NCBI RefSeq assembly: GCF_002786295.1
Contig: NZ_PGTC01000029.1
Coordinates: forward strand, 188,064 to 252,063
Source of the DNA: Pseudooceanicola marinus
GTDB lineage: Bacteria > Pseudomonadota > Alphaproteobacteria > Rhodobacterales > Rhodobacteraceae
Direction of reading: 5' to 3'
DNA: 64,000 nt
Shown piece by piece: positions 61,094-64,000 of this stretch. The notes under the pieces were generated by a model. The model had not been told where the DNA came from. It searched no databases and was given only the letters and a program-made list of their open reading frames with translations. Made by a program: the position numbers and the translations under genes. Each line of letters opens with the position of its first letter. Within the stretch, counting starts at the first letter, position 1.

Positions 61094-61533
61094 GGATGTC
61101 TTCCCTTGAATGCCGGGACAAAGGCCGGCGGTTGCGATGGCGACGCTCTCGATCGGGAGGCGCCGTAACCGCATGATTTCCGGGAAGACCGAGTTTTGCA
61201 GTTGCGCGAAGGGCTAACGTACCGATCGTGCAGGGAGGACAATATGCTTTGGGATAGACGCGCCTACCGGGGTGGGACCGGTTTTACAACTTCCGCAGAC
61301 AGAATGATTGGCAACGACCGTAAAAGACCGAGCTGCGTGATGTCGCGGCCGTCGACAAAATCAATGGGATTCGGATGAAAAACTCACGTTGCGGGACTCT
61401 GAAAGCCTATCCCGGTAAGACAACGCGTTCTCGGGCGAACAGACTCAGCACCAAAAAACAAAAAAATGCGCCCGATCAAACCGAGCGCATTCCCTGAACG
61501 ACGAAATTTTGATCGCAGTCAAACCAAGGGAAT
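61094..61533. other. Gap between the NarL-type regulator and the DUF11 operon
   Basis: This 440-base gap must contain the DUF11 operon promoter, but I see no convincing -35/-10 pair. The 9-mer AAGACCGAG occurs twice (61185 and 61324). A plus-strand frame of 44 residues at 61244-61378 has GGGAGG before its ATG but an Arg/Ser-rich sequence I do not recognise. The regulator's terminator is at 61453-61491. Confidence 0.5.
61453..61491 (-). terminator. Intrinsic terminator of the NarL-type regulator gene
   Basis: On the minus strand AATGCGC and GCGCATT (61491-61485 and 61471-61465) form the stem, followed by a long T-rich run (TTTTTTGTTTTTT). It lies 43 bases after the stop codon. Confidence 0.88.
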
Positions 61534-62154
61534 TCACATAAATCCGGCATCCCGTGCAATCATGGCGGCATCGGTCCGGTTTTTTGCATCGAGCTTTCTG
61601 CACAGGGTCTTGACGTGAAGTTTGATCGTGACCTCCTGCAATTCCAGGTCGCGCGCGATCTCCTTGTTGGACTTCGCCTCCATCAAACCTCTCAGCACCT
61701 GCTTTTCCCTGTCCGAGAGATCCTTTTCGAAATCTGTCTCTTCTGGGTCATCCTTGCCTGACATGAAGCTCAGCGGAGCGTAGGTTTCTCCAGCGGCCAT
61801 GAATCGCACGGCATTGACCAGAGATTTTACCGGAAGCGTCTTTGGCAAAAATCCGATCGCCCCCATCTCCAAAGCTTGCTCTGCAATCAGTCTCGTCGCG
61901 GTACCAGAAATCAGGCCAACCGGTTTGCCGCCATTTGCGGAAATCGCCGCCTTCAACCCTTCAAGTCCCTTCATACCTGGCATCGTATAGTCCAGCAGAA
62001 CCAAGTCGAATGGACCATCCTTGTCGATCAGCTCCAGCGCCTCCTTCAGTTGACCTGCCGCAACCGTGTTCGTCGTCCCGTCGGTGTCGAGGAACATGGC
62101 GATGCTCTCGCGCACCATGTCGTGATCGTCCGCAATCAAGATGTTCAAGGTCAA
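61534..62154 (-). CDS. NarL/FixJ-family response regulator (receiver plus LuxR HTH)
   Basis: A 206-residue regulator. The receiver has D9-D10 and the phospho-aspartate D55 in LLDYTMPG, and the LuxR-type HTH covers about residues 140-200 (LSDREKQVLRGLMEAKSNKEIARDL, VTIKLHVKTLCRKL). The chosen start is TTG at 62154 with GGAGG eight bases upstream, giving MTLNILIADDHD. A TTG at 62184 would add ten residues. It is divergent from the molybdopterin-fold protein and histidine kinase and sits directly upstream of the DUF11 operon, so it is the likely phosphorelay output and a candidate DUF11-operon regulator. Confidence 0.9.
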   Translation of the reverse strand: MTLNILIADDHDMVRESIAMFLDTDGTTNTVAAGQLKEALELIDKDGPFDLVLLDYTMPGMKGLEGLKAAISANGGKPVGLISGTATRLIAEQALEMGAIGFLPKTLPVKSLVNAVRFMAAGETYAPLSFMSGKDDPEETDFEKDLSDREKQVLRGLMEAKSNKEIARDLELQEVTIKLHVKTLCRKLDAKNRTDAAMIARDAGFM

Positions 62155-62188
62155 GATGTTGTCCTCCCTCGCCCCCGCCTGCAATTCT

Positions 62189-62281
62189 CTATCGGTATAG
62201 CATTTCCTCTGAATAGTATACTCAAAGGAGAACCATCACCGCGCGCCTATGCGCCTGCTTCACCTCTATACGATGGTATAG
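62189..62281. promoter_or_regulatory. Two related inverted repeats in the divergent promoter region
   Basis: CTATAC-GATG-GTATAG (62266-62281) has perfect 6-bp arms. CTAT-CGGT-ATAG (62189-62200) repeats the outer half-sites 77 bp away. They lie between the regulator and the histidine-kinase operon and are candidate regulator sites. Confidence 0.45.
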
Positions 62282-62359
62282 CGCCTCTGTACTTCTGCTT
62301 TGTCCCTTCGAAGATCAGTGTGGCGTAGACATCTGCCATCATCCTTGATGGAGGTGGAA

Positions 62360-62842
62360 ATGATGCGACCCACAAAAATTCTTCAGATCGCCACAGTCTT
62401 GGCGAGTACCCTTCTCTGGTCGGCCAGCGCACAAGCCGCAGACGATACCGTCTTGTCCGTCACGACCAGCGACACGAAAGTCGCCTACACCTTGGAGGAC
62501 TTGCGCGTCCTGCCCGTCACCGTGATCGAGACGAGCACGATCTGGACTGAAGGCCCGCAGCGATTTACCGGTGTCTCACTGCACGATTTCATGACGGAGC
62601 AGGGCATTGCGGAGGGCACCATTCGGGCCACCGCAATCAACGATTACAGCGTTGAAATCCCGATGTCGGACGCCACCCAAGGCGGTCCGATCATCGCCTA
62701 TGAGCGTAATGGCGAAGAGATGTCGCGCCGTGGCAAAGGACCGCTCTGGATCGTCTACCCCTATGACAGTGATCCGAAGTTCCAGACGGAAACATATTTC
62801 AGTCGCTCGATCTGGCAGCTTGATCGGCTTACTGTCGAATAG
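62360..62842 (+). CDS. Small exported protein of the molybdopterin-oxidoreductase (SUOX/YedY-like) fold
   Basis: A 160-residue protein with a signal peptide (ILQIATVLASTLLWSASAQA). The mature part matches the oxidoreductase molybdopterin-binding fold as shortened non-catalytic versions: YTLEDLRVLPVTVIETSTIW, RFTGVSLHDFMTEQGI, TAINDYSVEIPMSD and PLWIVYPYDSDP. The cysteine that binds molybdenum in active enzymes is absent, so a cofactor-free binding role is likely. It starts after GGAGGTGGAA and is followed 22 bases later by the kinase gene. The pairing suggests a periplasmic sensor that signals to the kinase. Confidence 0.75.
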   Translation: MMRPTKILQIATVLASTLLWSASAQAADDTVLSVTTSDTKVAYTLEDLRVLPVTVIETSTIWTEGPQRFTGVSLHDFMTEQGIAEGTIRATAINDYSVEIPMSDATQGGPIIAYERNGEEMSRRGKGPLWIVYPYDSDPKFQTETYFSRSIWQLDRLTVE

Positions 62843-62864
62843 AGCGACGCCGGAAGGACAGACA

Positions 62865-64000
62865 ATGCCGCAGAGCCAAGGAGACGCGCCGAACTGGACC
62901 AGGTCAGTCCTGGTCCTGCCTTTCGTTGTGGCGTTGGGGCTTGCTGGCTTTCTCGCATTCAGTGTGTGGAGCAGTATCAAGTCGCTCGACACCGCCCGCA
63001 GTGACAATACCCAGTGGGTTTATTCCCAACTCGAAGTCGAATACCTGAAACTTGAACGCGCCCTGGATCGCGTTCAGTCCGGCGACACGGGGGCGCTTGG
63101 CGAACTACGAAAACGCTTCGATGTCTTATACAGCCGTCTCGAGATCGCCGAACGCATGAAATCAAGCGTGGCCGCCGCTTCAGAGTTAGGTCGAATTCGC
63201 TCCGAATTGGACCAGCTCATCCCTATCGTCGACGGAGACGACAGTGCTCTCCTGACCAACCTGGAGACATTCAGACGCGGCTTGCATCAGATCGCCGGGC
63301 TTCCGCGAGACGTTGCTCTTACCTCGATCGCAGCAGCAGCAAATGCCGCCGAGGGGGAAAGACAACGCATAGTCCGGCTCATTGAAATTCTGGCTGCCGT
63401 CGTCTTTCTCGTCACGCTAACACTGATTTTTGCCGTCTTTCGTCTCGGGCGACAGGCAAAGAACCTGCGCACCGCGACGCATGAAGCCGAAGAGAACCAG
63501 CTCCGCCTCGCAACGACTCTCCGTGCATCTCTCGACGCTGTGGTGGTGATTGACGAAAATGGCTTGATCCGTGACTACAATGGTTCGGCCGAGGAAATCT
63601 TCGGGTTTTCACGCGATGAGGTTCTGGGGCGTGGCTTCACCGAGCTGATCGTCCCGGAGCACCTACGAGACCAGCAGCGTCAGAACCTCGAACATTTCAG
63701 ACAAACCGGAGAGACCTTCTTCGCGGAATCAGGCCGCCGCGAATATGAAATGATGACCCGCGACGGCCGGGTTTTCCCGGTAGAGCTGTCCGTGTCGCTC
63801 GCCCGCTCTGACACCGGACCGCTTTTCGTCTCCTATATCAGGGACATCACCGAAAAAAAGCATAAAGAGCAGGAGATCCTTCAGGCCCGCGATGCAGCGC
63901 TCGAAGCCTACCGCGAGAAATCCCGCTTTTTCGCCATGATGAGCCACGAAATGCGAACGCCTCTGAACGGTGTCCTCTCCGCATTGCAATTGCTGGAGGG
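62865..64000 (+). CDS. PAS-domain sensor histidine kinase, cut by the window end
   Basis: The first 378 residues of a membrane kinase. TM1 is about 15-37 and TM2 about 172-195, with a periplasmic helical sensor of roughly 130 residues between them. A PAS domain follows (about 215-335, AVVVIDENGLIRDYNGSAEEIFGFSRDEVLG, and SYIRDITEKK). The HisKA dimerisation helix then begins with the phosphorylatable histidine H361 in MMSHEMRTPLNGVL. The ATPase domain and any receiver lie beyond the window. The start follows GGAAGGACAGACA. It is divergent from the NarL-type regulator, its probable partner. Confidence 0.92.
   Translation, partial: MPQSQGDAPNWTRSVLVLPFVVALGLAGFLAFSVWSSIKSLDTARSDNTQWVYSQLEVEYLKLERALDRVQSGDTGALGELRKRFDVLYSRLEIAERMKSSVAAASELGRIRSELDQLIPIVDGDDSALLTNLETFRRGLHQIAGLPRDVALTSIAAAANAAEGERQRIVRLIEILAAVVFLVTLTLIFAVFRLGRQAKNLRTATHEAEENQLRLATTLRASLDAVVVIDENGLIRDYNGSAEEIFGFSRDEVLGRGFTELIVPEHLRDQQRQNLEHFRQTGETFFAESGRREYEMMTRDGRVFPVELSVSLARSDTGPLFVSYIRDITEKKHKEQEILQARDAALEAYREKSRFFAMMSHEMRTPLNGVLSALQLLE

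Noticed and set aside
61244-61378. A 44-residue plus-strand frame with a good SD upstream of the DUF11 operon
   Set aside because: The SD is good, but the sequence is Arg/Ser-rich and unlike any family I know, and it lies antisense within a likely promoter region.
50123-62314. TGTCCCTTCGAAGA occurs at 50123 and at 62301 as a possible island repeat
   Set aside because: A single 14-bp match over 12 kb is not clearly above chance, and neither copy borders a recognisable element.

Overview
The window reads as a high-G+C alphaproteobacterial chromosome, most likely order Rhodobacterales. The case rests on gene order and families: an SUV3-type helicase, S4 protein and FdxA ferredoxin run; rluD beside rpoH with a small one-helix membrane protein divergent from rluD; sthA; a tripartite tricarboxylate transporter; and two dipeptide/oligopeptide-type ABC operons. 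No rRNA, complete tRNA, insertion sequence, integrase or CRISPR array was seen.

Layout. 1-15.4 kb is housekeeping and general metabolism: fdxA (cut by the window edge), S4 protein, helicase, TPR protein, SCP2 protein, alpha/beta hydrolase, oligoendopeptidase F, M19 dipeptidase, rpoH, rluD, sthA, and a BenE-type transporter with a divergent XRE-cupin regulator. 15.4-22.5 kb is a carboxylate module: tctCBA and an AbrB-type membrane protein face a GntR/FCD regulator, a PrpF-type isomerase and a PrpB-type lyase. 22.5-31.2 kb is an operon of class II aldolase, peptide-type ABC transporter and GhrA-type reductase, divergent from a GntR regulator and an acetylpolyamine-deacetylase-like enzyme. 31.3-38.9 kb is a GAF protein and a second peptide ABC transporter, divergent from an XRE-cupin regulator, a binding protein and an M24 peptidase. 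39.1-44.1 kb is an AraC-controlled catabolic operon (cupin dioxygenase-like, MFS, SDR, zinc alcohol dehydrogenase) whose leader looks like a translational riboswitch. 45.0-49.8 kb is copper handling: a His/Cys-rich exported protein, cytochrome c, Tat-exported multicopper oxidase, and a copper P-type ATPase with two YHS domains.

At about 49.95 kb a 3' fragment of a tRNA-His(GUG) gene coincides with a clear fall in G+C and a change of gene content. This is interpreted as the attachment-site edge of an integrated element that continues past the right end. Inside it are a CheY-like regulator, a small FlbD-like protein, a lambda-lysozyme-like exported protein, a three-gene minus-strand operon of exported DUF11-type proteins (170, 879 and 1908 aa, the last with an SdrD-B-like domain and a C-terminal beta barrel), a NarL/FixJ-type regulator, a small exported molybdopterin-oxidoreductase-fold protein and a PAS histidine kinase cut by the window end. 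The working model is a horizontally acquired surface-structure locus with its own two-component control.

The observations most worth following are the SD-sequestering leader at 40117-40271, the tRNA-His fragment at 49954-49998, the DUF11 surface operon, the three 16-bp-periodic palindromes between the XRE regulator and benE, and a near-consensus sigma-32 promoter in front of rpoH.
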